Assembly (NCBI GenBank): GCA_030834165.1
Contig: JAURFU010000004.1
Span: 1-64,000, forward strand
Direction: 5' to 3'
DNA length: 64,000 bases
Origin: Verrucomicrobiota bacterium
Lineage (GTDB): Bacteria > Verrucomicrobiota > Verrucomicrobiia > Opitutales > UBA953
The translations under genes were made by a program, and so were the position numbers. Of this stretch, positions 16,282 through 25,428 are shown piece after piece (positions within the stretch are counted from its first letter, which is position 1; each line of letters starts with the position of its first letter). The notes under the pieces were generated by a model. The model did not search any database and was not told the origin of the DNA. It saw only the letters and a program-made list of their open reading frames with translations.

Positions 16282-19260
16282 ATGAAAAAAATCCACCGCT
16301 CGCAGCTCGCTTGGGCCGCTTTCGCCCTCGCCCTCGCCGCCGGCACGCTCGCCGCGCAGGATGGCGACGCCGCCGCGCGCAAGCCGCTGCTCCTCGCCGA
16401 AGCCCTCAAGGCACGCGACGAAGGCAACCTCCAGGTCGCCAAGGAGAAGTTCGAGGCGCTCCTCGCCATCGACCCGAAGGACATCGGCGCCAACGAGGGT
16501 CTGACGTCCGTCAAGGCCGCCTTGGAAGAAGCCCGCGCCGCCAAGCAGGCCGCCGACGCCGCCAAGGCCGCCCCGGCCGATGCTCCTGCGGTCGCCGCTC
16601 CCGCCCCGGCCGGCGCCCTCGCCGAAGTCGCGAACGCCCATGAGAACCGTTTCGCCGAAGTCACCCGTGCGATTTCCGCCGCCCAGGACAAAGCCGCGGC
16701 CGGAGACCTCCAGCGTGCTCTCGAGATCCTCGACGGCGCGAACGGCGCGATCGCCGCGATTCCCACCGCCGCCGCCCAGAAGCTGCGTGACGCCATCGCC
16801 CTCGCCAAGCAGGAGATCACCGTTCAGCGCGATGCCGGCGGCGCCGCCGCCGCCCGGGAAGAGGTCAAGCGACTCGCCGCCGCCAACTCCGCCGCCTTGG
16901 CCAAGCAGGACGACGCGATCGCCGCCGCCGAAAAGCTGCTCCGGAAGGGGACCGCGGAGTCCGTCGACCAGGCTATTTCCGACCTCGATGCCGCCGACCG
17001 CGCCCTCGGCGCCGAAAGTCTTACGAACAAGGTCCTCAAGGAGCGCATCAAGGAGACCAAAGGTTCGGCCCTCGCCCGCCGCGCCTTGATCGCAATCGAG
17101 GCGCGCGACATGGTCCGTGCCGCCTCCCTCGTGGCCGATTACGCCAAGCTGAAGGGAGAAGACGATCCGTCCGTCGTCCGCCTTCAGAAGGAACTCGCCG
17201 CCAAGCGCGCCAACCCGACCTACCGCAACATCGACGAGCTCTCCCCGGGCGTCCGTGAGAAGGACGACAAGGTCAACGAGCTGCTCGTGAAGGGTCGCGC
17301 CCGCTACCTCTACGGAGACTACCAAGGGGCCCTCGACGCCTACCGCGAAGTCCTCCAGTACCAGCCGAACAACTCCGAGTCCAAGGCCTACCAGATCCGT
17401 ATCCGCCAGATGCTGTCCGAGAACTCCGGGCAGTGGAACCGTGGCGTGACCAAGGGCAAGCTCCTCGAGCTGCTCGACGAAAGCTGGAAGCTGCCGGAAG
17501 TCTTCAACCGCGAGAACATCAAATCCGACCTCGGCAACGGCAACGACCCCGTCACCGAGAAGATGAAGACCATCCGCCTGCCGGAAGGTTTCATCGCCCG
17601 CGACGAGCCCCTGGACCGCGCGCTCACCAAGCTCTCGAGCCTCTCGCAGACCTACGACAAGGACCAGAAGGGCGTGAACATCGTCCCCGTCACCGACGGC
17701 GGCGAAAGCCCCAACGTCAACCTGCAGCTTCGCGACGTCACGGTCTTCCAGGCCCTCGATTACCTCTGCAAGCGCGTCGGCTACAGCTTTTCGGTCAGCC
17801 CCTCGGGCATCGTCGAAGTCCGCAAGGACGCCGGTGACAGCCTCCTCGACACGCAGTTCTTCGAGCTCACCCAGGCCGCCGTCGTCAAGATGACCGGCCA
17901 GGGACTCAACACCACCGCCCCCGGCGGCGCGGCCAGCAATCCCTTCGGAGGAGCCGGCGGCGGCGCGGCCGGACCGACCGACGGCAACCCGCAGGAAATG
18001 GCGATCAAGAGCTTCCTCACCCGCTCGGGCGTCCCGTTCGAGCCCCCCGCGACCCTCTCGTTCGACGGCACCCGCCTCATCGTCACGCAGAGCCCGAAGA
18101 ACCTCGACCGCGTGAAGAACATCATCCGTCGCTATTCCGACATCAAGCAGGTCCACATCGAAGCCAAGTTCATCGAAGTCGAGCAGAAGGTCCTCAACGA
18201 GCTCGGCGTCAACTGGAGCCTGGCGCCGACCGCCGGCGGCAATGGTAACGTCAACGCGACGAGCAACCTCCGTTCCATCAACCGCGTCTTCGCCCAGAAC
18301 AACACCGCCCCGAAGAACCTGACCATCAACAGCCAGATCACGACCGCCGGCGTCACGACCAACAACACCCAGGTCTTCCCGAACGTCGCCCCCTCGTTCC
18401 CCGGAGGCATGAATCTGGGCAACACGACCTCGACCTACAGCGGCGTCGTCAGCGTCCTCGGCCAGGAAACCCTCTCCGTCGCCATCCGCGCCATCGAAGA
18501 AAGCGCCGGCAGCGACCTGATGTCCTCGCCGAGCCTCACCGTCCTCGACGGTAAGACCGCGGTCATCAAGGTGGCCCAGCTCCTCCGCTACCCGCAGGCT
18601 TACGGCGACATCCAGTCCAACGTGGGTAACGGCGGCGGCGGCGCCGGCGGCATCGGTACCGCCAACACGTCCGTCGCGATCACGGCCGGCACCCCGCAGG
18701 ACTTCACCGTCCAGGAGGTCGGCGTGACCCTCGAAGTCACCCCGACCGTCGCGGCCGATGACTCCATCGCCCTCAACCTCAAGCCGAAGGTGACCGAGTT
18801 CGAAGGTTTCGTCGAGTACGGCGGCACCTCCGTGGCGCTGACCGGTGGCGTGACCGTCACCGTGCCCTCCGGCTTCTTCCAGCCGATCTTCAGCACCCGC
18901 GAAGTCACCACGGACGTCACCGTCTTCGACGGCGCCACCGTCGTGATCGGCGGCCTGACCCGCGAAGAAGTGAAGACCATCGACGACAAGGTCCCGGTCC
19001 TGGGTTCGATCCCGATCATCGGCGCGGCCTTCCGTTCCACCGGAAAGAGCGTCCAGAAGCGCAGCCTCATGGTCTTCGTGACCGCCAACCTGGTCTCTCC
19101 GGGCGGCGCCACCCTCCGCAGCTCCCACCCGGGCATGCGCGCGGGCGCGACGTTCTCCAACCCGACGCTCATCTCGCCCGCCGGCGCCGTCTACCGCGAG
19201 CCGATCGAAGCCGCCACGCCGACCGAGCCTGCGCCGGCCGTCGCCGATCCGGCGAAGTAA
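16282..19260 (+). CDS. Type IV pilus-like secretin (Amuc_1098 type)
   Basis: The 992-residue outer-membrane channel has a signal peptide (about 1-25), a long Ala/Lys-rich helical N-terminus, and a TPR-like unit near 341-375 (YLYGDYQGALDAYREVLQYQP). An N0/STN-like domain is at about 430-516, an N1/KH-like ring domain at about 575-633, and the C-terminal secretin domain at about 720-945 with VGVTLEVTPTV and VPVLGSIPIIGAAF. The helical extension makes it much longer than a typical PilQ or GspD. It closes the five-gene operon and is followed by a strong terminator. Confidence 0.93.
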   Translation: MKKIHRSQLAWAAFALALAAGTLAAQDGDAAARKPLLLAEALKARDEGNLQVAKEKFEALLAIDPKDIGANEGLTSVKAALEEARAAKQAADAAKAAPADAPAVAAPAPAGALAEVANAHENRFAEVTRAISAAQDKAAAGDLQRALEILDGANGAIAAIPTAAAQKLRDAIALAKQEITVQRDAGGAAAAREEVKRLAAANSAALAKQDDAIAAAEKLLRKGTAESVDQAISDLDAADRALGAESLTNKVLKERIKETKGSALARRALIAIEARDMVRAASLVADYAKLKGEDDPSVVRLQKELAAKRANPTYRNIDELSPGVREKDDKVNELLVKGRARYLYGDYQGALDAYREVLQYQPNNSESKAYQIRIRQMLSENSGQWNRGVTKGKLLELLDESWKLPEVFNRENIKSDLGNGNDPVTEKMKTIRLPEGFIARDEPLDRALTKLSSLSQTYDKDQKGVNIVPVTDGGESPNVNLQLRDVTVFQALDYLCKRVGYSFSVSPSGIVEVRKDAGDSLLDTQFFELTQAAVVKMTGQGLNTTAPGGAASNPFGGAGGGAAGPTDGNPQEMAIKSFLTRSGVPFEPPATLSFDGTRLIVTQSPKNLDRVKNIIRRYSDIKQVHIEAKFIEVEQKVLNELGVNWSLAPTAGGNGNVNATSNLRSINRVFAQNNTAPKNLTINSQITTAGVTTNNTQVFPNVAPSFPGGMNLGNTTSTYSGVVSVLGQETLSVAIRAIEESAGSDLMSSPSLTVLDGKTAVIKVAQLLRYPQAYGDIQSNVGNGGGGAGGIGTANTSVAITAGTPQDFTVQEVGVTLEVTPTVAADDSIALNLKPKVTEFEGFVEYGGTSVALTGGVTVTVPSGFFQPIFSTREVTTDVTVFDGATVVIGGLTREEVKTIDDKVPVLGSIPIIGAAFRSTGKSVQKRSLMVFVTANLVSPGGATLRSSHPGMRAGATFSNPTLISPAGAVYREPIEAATPTEPAPAVADPAK

Positions 19261-19284
19261 GCCGCGACCGATCGTCCGGTCCTA

Positions 19285-19315
19285 CAGGCCCGCCTCATGG
19301 CGGGCCTGCTTTTTT
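19285..19315 (+). terminator. Terminator of the pilus operon
   Basis: A perfect 10-bp stem (CAGGCCCGCC at 19285-19294 with GGCGGGCCTG at 19299-19308) closes a TCAT loop and is followed by a C and six T. It starts 24 bases after the secretin stop. Confidence 0.92.
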
Positions 19316-19351
19316 CTCGATGCTCCGACGGGGCGCGGCGACAATCCCCGC

Positions 19352-20326
19352 ATGCGCTGGTTGCTCATCGACGGATTCAACCTGGTCTTCCGCAGTCATT
19401 TCGCGATGGAACGCTCCAATCTGCGCCGGCAATCCGACCAGTTCCCGACCGGCGCGTTGCACGGCTGGATCAAGGCGCTCCTCGACCTCAGGGAAGGCGA
19501 GAAGCCCGACCGCTGCGCCGTCTTCTTCGACCTGGGCGGTTCCGACCGCCATCTGGAAGTCCTGCCGGAATACAAGGCCCAGCGTGACGAGACGCCGGAG
19601 GATATCGTGCTCCAGCTCCCGGAGATCAAGCGCCTCACCAAGCTGCTCGGCTTCCAGGTCTTCGAACGTCGGGGCGTCGAGGCCGACGACCTGATCGCCA
19701 CCGCCGTGCGCATCCTCTCCGCTGCGGGCGATGCCTGCGTGATCGTGAGCGCCGACAAGGATTTCGGCCAGTGCGTCGGCGGTCCCGTCGTGCAGCTCGC
19801 CCCGCCGCCGACCGCCAATCCGGCCCTCGGCTGGCGGCGGCTCGATCCTGCCGCCGTGACCGAGAAGTTCGGGGTCCCGCCGGCGCGCATCGCGGATTAC
19901 CTGGCGCTCGTCGGCGACGCCTCGGACAACATCCCCGGGCTCAAAGGCGTCGGCCCGAAGACCGCCGTGAAGTGGCTGACCGAATACGGCGACCTCGAAG
20001 GTGTGCTCGCCGCGGCGGACGCCCTGCAGCCCGAACGCTTCCGCGAGCAGGTCAGGGCCGAGGCCGAGCGCATCCGCGGCAACCTCCGTCTCGTCACCTT
20101 CCGCACCGACTTCGAGTTCGAACCCGGCGTGCCCGTCCCGGAGGATGTCGCGGGCGTCGAAGCGTTCCTCTCCGGGATGGAGATGCACTCCACCTTGCGC
20201 CGTTACCAGGCGAAGCACGGGCGCGGGCCGGGCGAGCCTTCCTCCGCGGAGGCCCCGTCTTCCGCGCCGAAGACGAAGTCCAGGGAGAAGCCTGCGGCGG
20301 ACGCGCAGCAGGGCGAATTATTCTAA
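19352..20326 (+). CDS. Free-standing 5'-3' exonuclease / flap endonuclease with a clamp-like tail motif
   Basis: The 324-residue protein is the 5' nuclease domain of DNA polymerase I as a separate gene. Metal-binding motifs are visible: D7 in LIDGFN, VEADDLIAT (109-117), SADKDFGQ (133-140) and GDASDNIPG (188-196), followed by the helix-hairpin-helix GVGPKTAVKWL. It would remove RNA primers or flaps during lagging-strand maturation and repair. After the nuclease domain comes a flexible Ser/Pro/Ala/Lys tail (about 290-319), and the last five residues are QGELF. That closely resembles the beta-clamp-binding pentapeptide QL[SD]LF. An upstream frame beginning at 19297 does not share this frame. 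Confidence 0.92.
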   Translation: MRWLLIDGFNLVFRSHFAMERSNLRRQSDQFPTGALHGWIKALLDLREGEKPDRCAVFFDLGGSDRHLEVLPEYKAQRDETPEDIVLQLPEIKRLTKLLGFQVFERRGVEADDLIATAVRILSAAGDACVIVSADKDFGQCVGGPVVQLAPPPTANPALGWRRLDPAAVTEKFGVPPARIADYLALVGDASDNIPGLKGVGPKTAVKWLTEYGDLEGVLAAADALQPERFREQVRAEAERIRGNLRLVTFRTDFEFEPGVPVPEDVAGVEAFLSGMEMHSTLRRYQAKHGRGPGEPSSAEAPSSAPKTKSREKPAADAQQGELF

Positions 20327-20331
20327 GCAAC

Positions 20332-20358
20332 AAAAAGGCCCGCCGTGAAGGGCGGGCC
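20332..20358 (-). terminator. Terminator for the minus-strand paralog pair
   Basis: An 8-bp stem (GGCCCGCC at 20337-20344 with GGCGGGCC at 20351-20358) is followed on the minus strand by five T (A run at 20332-20336). It is 23 bases beyond the stop of the 20382-21221 gene. On the plus strand no T run follows the stem, so it primarily serves the minus strand. Confidence 0.85.
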
Positions 20359-20381
20359 TGATCGGGGAGCGGAGCCCAGGC

Positions 20382-21221
20382 TCAGTTCTTCTTGTCGGCC
20401 TTCTTCTCGATCTTCGGCGCCTCGGCGGGGGTGGCCGGGGCGGCGGCCGCCTGCTGCTGGGCGGCGGCGACGACCTGGTTCACTTCTTCCTGGTTGAGCA
20501 GGATGACGAACTTGGACTCGAGCACTTCGACTTCGTAGTTGTGGGTGATGGAGTAGCCGACGCTTTCGGCCATCTCCTTGTTGCCCTTCTCGAGGAGTTC
20601 GCGGGTCTGGTCGAGCTGGGTCTGGATGCGGGCCTTTTCTTCATCCTTCTCGGCGCGCTTGAGGAGCTCGGTCAGCTGGAGGAAGGCGTCACGACGGGCC
20701 TGCAGGACCTTGACGAACTGGTCGAACTGGACGACCAGCGGGAAGCCGCGGATCTCCGCCGTCTGGAGCAGGCGACGTTCGCCGCGGATGATGACCTGCT
20801 CTTCCTTGAAGTTCTTGTCGGCGCGCGCCTTGGTGAGCTCTTCTTCCGAGACAACGGCGAGGAGGCGGAGGCCGGTGTTGACGAAGGTCGACTGGCGGTT
20901 GGCGATGGCCGGGATGTTGAAGCCCCAGACCTTGGCGAAGACGGTGTCCTTCTCGTTGAAGTCCTTGAGTTCGGCTTCGGCGACCTTGGTGAGGGCGTCG
21001 CGCTCGACGGTGGTGAGGGCGGTCTGGATGCGCTGCTGCAGCTGCTGCAGGCGGCCGAAGTGCTGGCCCAGCGTCTGGAGTTCCTGCTGGAAGCGGGCGA
21101 GCGAAGCCTGGTTGGAGATCGTCAGGACGACGCGGGCCAGATTCTGGCCGAGGGGAAGGATTTCGATGGCCGGTCCCTTGGGGGCTTCGGCCGGGGCGGC
21201 GGGGGCTTCGGTGGTGGACAT
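20382..21221 (-). CDS. Hypothetical protein, non-exported member of a tandem paralog pair
   Basis: A 279-residue, strongly helical protein with heptad-rich segments (about 40-80 and 165-215) and no signal peptide or membrane segment. It has an Ala/Pro-rich N-terminus and a Gln/Ala/Lys-rich tail. Its central part lines up with the next upstream gene: a helix with ALTT near the start, an EEE-L-T-K...D-F-K block, then a coiled coil beginning with K-L/R and ending before a D/E-rich strand. The two therefore look like ancient duplicates. No known domain was recognised. A G-rich telomere-like tract lies between the two genes. Confidence 0.7.
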   Translation of the reverse strand: MSTTEAPAAPAEAPKGPAIEILPLGQNLARVVLTISNQASLARFQQELQTLGQHFGRLQQLQQRIQTALTTVERDALTKVAEAELKDFNEKDTVFAKVWGFNIPAIANRQSTFVNTGLRLLAVVSEEELTKARADKNFKEEQVIIRGERRLLQTAEIRGFPLVVQFDQFVKVLQARRDAFLQLTELLKRAEKDEEKARIQTQLDQTRELLEKGNKEMAESVGYSITHNYEVEVLESKFVILLNQEEVNQVVAAAQQQAAAAPATPAEAPKIEKKADKKN

Positions 21222-21224
21222 AAT

Positions 21225-21254
21225 GGGTCGGGGTTAGGGTTTAGGGGTAAGGGG
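21225..21254 (+). other. G-quadruplex-forming tract between the paralogs
   Basis: The plus strand has five G runs of 3-4 bases (21225-21227, 21230-21233, 21237-21239, 21244-21247 and 21251-21254) with loops of 2-4 bases, two of them TTA/TTTA as in telomere repeats. This satisfies the usual G-quadruplex rule. It fills the gap between the paralogs, and the G-rich strand is the template strand, so the mRNA leader of the downstream gene is C-rich. Confidence 0.6.
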
Positions 21255-21255
21255 A

Positions 21256-22083
21256 TTACTTCTTGTCGCCGGAGGTGATGGCCTTGGCTTCGATGGCCTT
21301 CTTTTCGTCTTCGGTGATCTGGATCGAGAGTTTGGCTTCGGCGGGCAGGGTGATGGCCTCGGCGTTGAAATCAAAGCCGCGGGTCTTCTTGAACTCTTCG
21401 AGGTTCTTGGAAAGGTCGTCCTGGAGGTCCTTGATGGCTTTCTCGACCTTGGCCTTGTCGTCGTCCTTGGTCAGGCGCGGCTGGAGGTCGACGAGCTGTT
21501 GCAGCTGGGATTTGGCGTCGGTGATGCGCTTGAGCGCCAGACCGAAGGTCTCGACTTCCGCTTGGCCGGAGACCGTGTTGCGGACCTGGAACTTTTTGTC
21601 GCCGAGGCTCAGGATGGAGTCGGACTTGAAGTCCTTGGAGCTGGTCAGCTTGGTGAACTCTTCGTTCGACAGGGGCGTGGCGATGATGGCCTTGGTGAAG
21701 ACGAGCTGGTAGGGTCGGTCGATGCTGAAGCCGCCGTAGAGCTTGCCCATGGATTCGTTGTCACCCTTGAGCTTGGCCTGCTTGGCGGCGATTTCATGGC
21801 CGCGGGCCTCCTTTTCAGGGGTCGTCAGGGCGTTCTCCAAGAAGACCTGGAGGCGCTTCAGTTCTTCGACCTGCTTGGCGAGGACTTGGATGTTATTCTG
21901 GAAGGTCAGGCAGTCGGAGATGCTCCGCCCCACCCAGACGTCCGCGAAATAGGTCTTGGGCGCGCTCTGGGTGCTGCCGGTCAGCTTTATCTCGGGGGCG
22001 GCGGCCTTGGGGCTAGCAGGCTTGGCATCCTGGGCATGCAGGGAGACGCAGAAAGCGGCCAAGAGGATCGAGAACTTGTTCAT
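21256..22083 (-). CDS. Hypothetical exported protein, paralog of the downstream gene
   Basis: A 275-residue protein with a clear signal peptide (about 1-18, MNKFSILLAAFCVSLHAQ) and a helical, Lys-rich body. It shares with the 20382-21221 product the same order of elements: a leucine-rich coiled coil with the string ALTT, a central segment with NEEFTKLTSSKDFK versus the partner's EEELTKARADKNFK, a second coiled coil and a short terminal strand. The pair is thus one family with one exported and one cytoplasmic copy. Function unknown. It is 34 bases upstream of its paralog. Confidence 0.72.
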   Translation of the reverse strand: MNKFSILLAAFCVSLHAQDAKPASPKAAAPEIKLTGSTQSAPKTYFADVWVGRSISDCLTFQNNIQVLAKQVEELKRLQVFLENALTTPEKEARGHEIAAKQAKLKGDNESMGKLYGGFSIDRPYQLVFTKAIIATPLSNEEFTKLTSSKDFKSDSILSLGDKKFQVRNTVSGQAEVETFGLALKRITDAKSQLQQLVDLQPRLTKDDDKAKVEKAIKDLQDDLSKNLEEFKKTRGFDFNAEAITLPAEAKLSIQITEDEKKAIEAKAITSGDKK

Positions 22084-22153
22084 GGGTTTGGGGAAGGAAG
22101 TTTCAACATACGGAACAACGTCCTTTGGACTACCCTAAAATAGGGTCATAGCC

Positions 22154-22972
22154 TTATTTTTTCGGCGGCAGCAGGGAACGGTCGATGATTTTGACTAAAT
22201 CAACCATTTGAGCCTCTTTTTGAAGCGCTTCATCCGCGAGGACTGCCCGGACTTTCGGGTGGTCAATGAATCCACTTAAATCATTGTTATTCAACAACTC
22301 ACGAACTTTTTTATCTTCCCAGGCTTGGTAGACGGTGGGGTGGGCGGCCAAGGCCCTGATTTCGGGTTGGCCCATGAGCCTACGCCGAGCTTCCGGATCC
22401 GCCATGAGTCGCCGGGTCTGCCGTATCAAGGTTCGCTGTTCATCAGGAATCGGCGACCAGTCTTTGAGGCCATGGGTCAGCGGCGTCGCGGCCAGCTCGT
22501 CCCGGAGTTCCACGGTCCAGTGCTTGGTCGGGCTGTCCGGCCGGGCGAGCAGGTCGTACATCGACGCCACCGAGGCTAGGATGCCGATGATCAGGAGGAA
22601 GTAGAGGGCGCCCGTCCAGCACCCCACCAGCGCTCCTATGACCGGACTTTCGGTTTCGTCCTGACCTTCGGGCAGCCGGCCCATCCGCCAGAGCAGGGCA
22701 TAGCACAGGAGCCCGCTCAAGCAGGTCAGCGCCACGACGCCGGTGGCGCCGCGGAGCATCCAGGGGTAGGCGGTGCCTTGGAGCAGGGCGTGACCAAGTT
22801 CCCCGCCGAAGAGCCAGCCGCAGAGCTGACCCACCGTCAGCGCGGCCGGCCCGGCCAGCTGCCGGAGCGGACCGCGATGATACCCGCGCCAGGCCCCGCG
22901 GACCATGAGCGCGGCCAGGATCGCGGCCGCGATCCAAAGCGTCGGCGAAAAGGCGGAAAGTTCGTTCGTCAT
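22154..22972 (-). CDS. CvpA-family membrane protein
   Basis: The 272-residue product starts at the ATG at 22972, which overlaps the upstream kinase stop as TGATG. Four hydrophobic segments occupy roughly residues 12-150, with the CvpA-like pattern of a Gly/Arg loop after the first helix (RGAWRGYHRGPLRQLAG). The C-terminal half is soluble and helical (about 165-265), with LLNNNDLSGFIDHPKVRAVL. CvpA proteins are inner-membrane proteins linked to colicin V production and envelope stress, with unclear mechanism. A longer apparent frame that merges it with the kinase region is an artefact. Confidence 0.75.
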   Translation of the reverse strand: MTNELSAFSPTLWIAAAILAALMVRGAWRGYHRGPLRQLAGPAALTVGQLCGWLFGGELGHALLQGTAYPWMLRGATGVVALTCLSGLLCYALLWRMGRLPEGQDETESPVIGALVGCWTGALYFLLIIGILASVASMYDLLARPDSPTKHWTVELRDELAATPLTHGLKDWSPIPDEQRTLIRQTRRLMADPEARRRLMGQPEIRALAAHPTVYQAWEDKKVRELLNNNDLSGFIDHPKVRAVLADEALQKEAQMVDLVKIIDRSLLPPKK

Positions 22973-24078
22973 CAGCGTTCGCCGAGCACTTTGCGGATGG
23001 CGGGCTCGCGGGCTTCGATGCTCTCCGCGAGCTTGAACTGCACGAGCGCGCGGCGGAGGTTGTGGCCCGGATAGCGGACCTTGAAGTAGACGTCCCCCGC
23101 GAGGTGGTCGGCGAGGAAGCGCAGGCCGAGTTCGAGCGGTATCAGGTGGATGCAGTCGAACAGGTGACGGTGGTCGGCCGGGCTCAGGAAATCCTGCGCA
23201 TGGGCCTGATAACCGCGGTGAAACATGGTGAAAAGATCGAGGTCGAAGACCACGGAACCCAGTTCCGGCGCGTCTTCGCCGGCCGGATTGCACACCGAGC
23301 GGGTGGCGTCGCCGATGTCGTAATGCACCAGGCCGGGCTGCACGGTGTCGAGGTCGACGATGCAGGTGCCGCGGCCGGTGGCCTCGTCGATCATGATGTT
23401 GCCGACCTTGGGGTCGCCGTGCGTCGTGCGCAGGGCGAGGTCGCCGCGGGCGCGCGCTTCTTCGAGCACCGCGCAGCGTGCGCGCCGCGCCTCGACGAAA
23501 CGTACGGCCCGCTTGGCTTCGACCGACGCGTGGAGGCGTTCCTGTCCGCCCGGCGACGCCAGGGCGGCGTCCATCTTCGCGAGGTAGCCCGGCGTGACAT
23601 GGAAGCCGGGCAGGGCGTAGCCGAGCTTCTCCGCGGGGAGGTCGCTGACCATGCGGTGGAAGTGTCCGAGCACGATGCCCGCCTCGTGCGCGTGCTCCGG
23701 GTTGCGCACCTTCTCGTAGGCCTGCGCGCTGGCGATCTGCGAGATCGCGCGCCAGAGGTCGCCGTCGGCGTCCGTCACCCAGTCTTCGCCCGTCTTGGTC
23801 TGGATGATCTTCGGGAGCTGCCAGATGCGGTCCGCGCCCTCGGCTTCGGCCTCGAGCTTGGCGTGGCAATGGTCGGTCAGCACGCGCATGTTCTGCATGA
23901 TCACCTCGGGCTGCGGGAAGACGGCCTTGCGGATGCGCTGCACGATGAAGCGCTGCTCCGAGAAGGTCGTCCGGAAGATCGCGAGGTACGTGTCGTTGAC
24001 GTTGCCGGAGCCATAGGGCTCGACGGTCACGAGCCTTCCTTGGACGTCGAACTGGCGGGCGATCAGGGCGGCTCGCAT
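22972..24078 (-). CDS. NahK-like aminoglycoside phosphotransferase-family kinase
   Basis: The 368-residue cytoplasmic kinase has the APH-family catalytic loop THGDPKVGNIMID and the metal-binding CIVDLDTVQPG. The N-terminal part has YGSGNVNDTYL and the strand motif FIVQRIRKAVF that carries the ATP-binding lysine region. The strings VFPQPEVIMQNM and YDIGDATRSVCNPAGEDAPEL are typical of N-acetylhexosamine 1-kinase-like proteins, which phosphorylate sugars such as GlcNAc or GalNAc at C1. The exact sugar is inferred. It is followed by cvpA with an overlapping stop/start. Confidence 0.85.
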   Translation of the reverse strand: MRAALIARQFDVQGRLVTVEPYGSGNVNDTYLAIFRTTFSEQRFIVQRIRKAVFPQPEVIMQNMRVLTDHCHAKLEAEAEGADRIWQLPKIIQTKTGEDWVTDADGDLWRAISQIASAQAYEKVRNPEHAHEAGIVLGHFHRMVSDLPAEKLGYALPGFHVTPGYLAKMDAALASPGGQERLHASVEAKRAVRFVEARRARCAVLEEARARGDLALRTTHGDPKVGNIMIDEATGRGTCIVDLDTVQPGLVHYDIGDATRSVCNPAGEDAPELGSVVFDLDLFTMFHRGYQAHAQDFLSPADHRHLFDCIHLIPLELGLRFLADHLAGDVYFKVRYPGHNLRRALVQFKLAESIEAREPAIRKVLGER

Positions 24079-24142
24079 GGGCTGGAGGCACCTTTGCCTT
24101 ATTTTTCATGGCTGGCGAGGGCATTTCCCCCTCCGCCAAGGC

Positions 24143-24170
24143 TTGATTTCCGCTTCGGGCCGCCCATGTT
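24143..24170 (+). promoter_or_regulatory. Possible promoter of tRNA-Thr
   Basis: TTGATT at 24143-24148 and CATGTT at 24165-24170 are 16 bases apart. They could serve as -35 and -10 boxes placing the start about 10 bases before the tRNA. Both boxes are only partial matches. Confidence 0.35.
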
Positions 24171-24187
24171 CTTCTTTCCTCTGCGCC

Positions 24188-24263
24188 GCCACCTTAGCTC
24201 AGCTGGTAGAGCATCTCATTCGTAATGAGAATGTCGCCGGTTCAAATCCGGCAGGTGGCTCCA
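24188..24263 (+). tRNA. tRNA-Thr (anticodon CGT)
   Basis: A full cloverleaf can be folded: acceptor GCCACCT/AGGTGGC, D-arm GCTC...GAGC, anticodon stem TCTCA/TGAGA with loop TTCGTAA giving CGT, and T-arm GCCGG-TTCAAAT-CCGGC. The CCA end is encoded (24261-24263). It reads ACG codons. Confidence 0.96.
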
Positions 24264-24327
24264 GCGCAGGGGGCACTTTCTGCCCGGCCGGTTTGCCTGC
24301 CGGGCTTTTCCTCCCACCCTTCGCGTC

Positions 24328-25287
<960 letters not shown>

Positions 25288-25299
25288 TCGGCTGACGGC

Positions 25300-25328
25300 T
25301 TGCCTGCTCGGGGTGGCCGTCTTACGGT
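25300..25328 (+). promoter_or_regulatory. Probable sigma-70-type promoter of tRNA-Arg
   Basis: TTGCCT (25300-25305) and TACGGT (25323-25328) are separated by the ideal 17 bases. Transcription would begin about 3 bases before the tRNA. The position fits well, while the boxes match the consensus at four and three positions. Confidence 0.45.
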
Positions 25329-25337
25329 CGCTTTCAC

Positions 25338-25415
25338 GAGGGGGTAGCTCAGTTGGATCAGAGCGGCAGCCTTCTAAGCTGCGGGTCGCGGGTTCGATCC
25401 CCGCCCTCCTCACCA
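25338..25415 (+). tRNA. tRNA-Arg (anticodon TCT)
   Basis: The sequence folds as acceptor GAGGGGG/CCTCCTC (one G-U pair), D-arm GCTC...GAGC, anticodon stem GCAGC/GCTGC with loop CTTCTAA giving TCT, and T-arm GCGGG-TTCGATC-CCCGC. The CCA end is encoded (25413-25415). It reads AGA codons. Confidence 0.96.
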
Positions 25416-25428
25416 CTTTCCCGCCGTC

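Noticed and set aside
16267-19128. Open frame of 953 codons antisense to the secretin
   Set aside because: It is a shadow of GC-rich coding DNA: the plus strand has signal peptide, domain motifs and terminator, while the antisense product is a low-complexity Gly/Asp/Glu/Val protein with no motif.
22154-24139. Apparent 661-residue protein joining CvpA with the kinase region
   Set aside because: The upstream part is out of frame with the kinase motifs. The true CvpA start is the ATG at 22972, overlapping the kinase stop.
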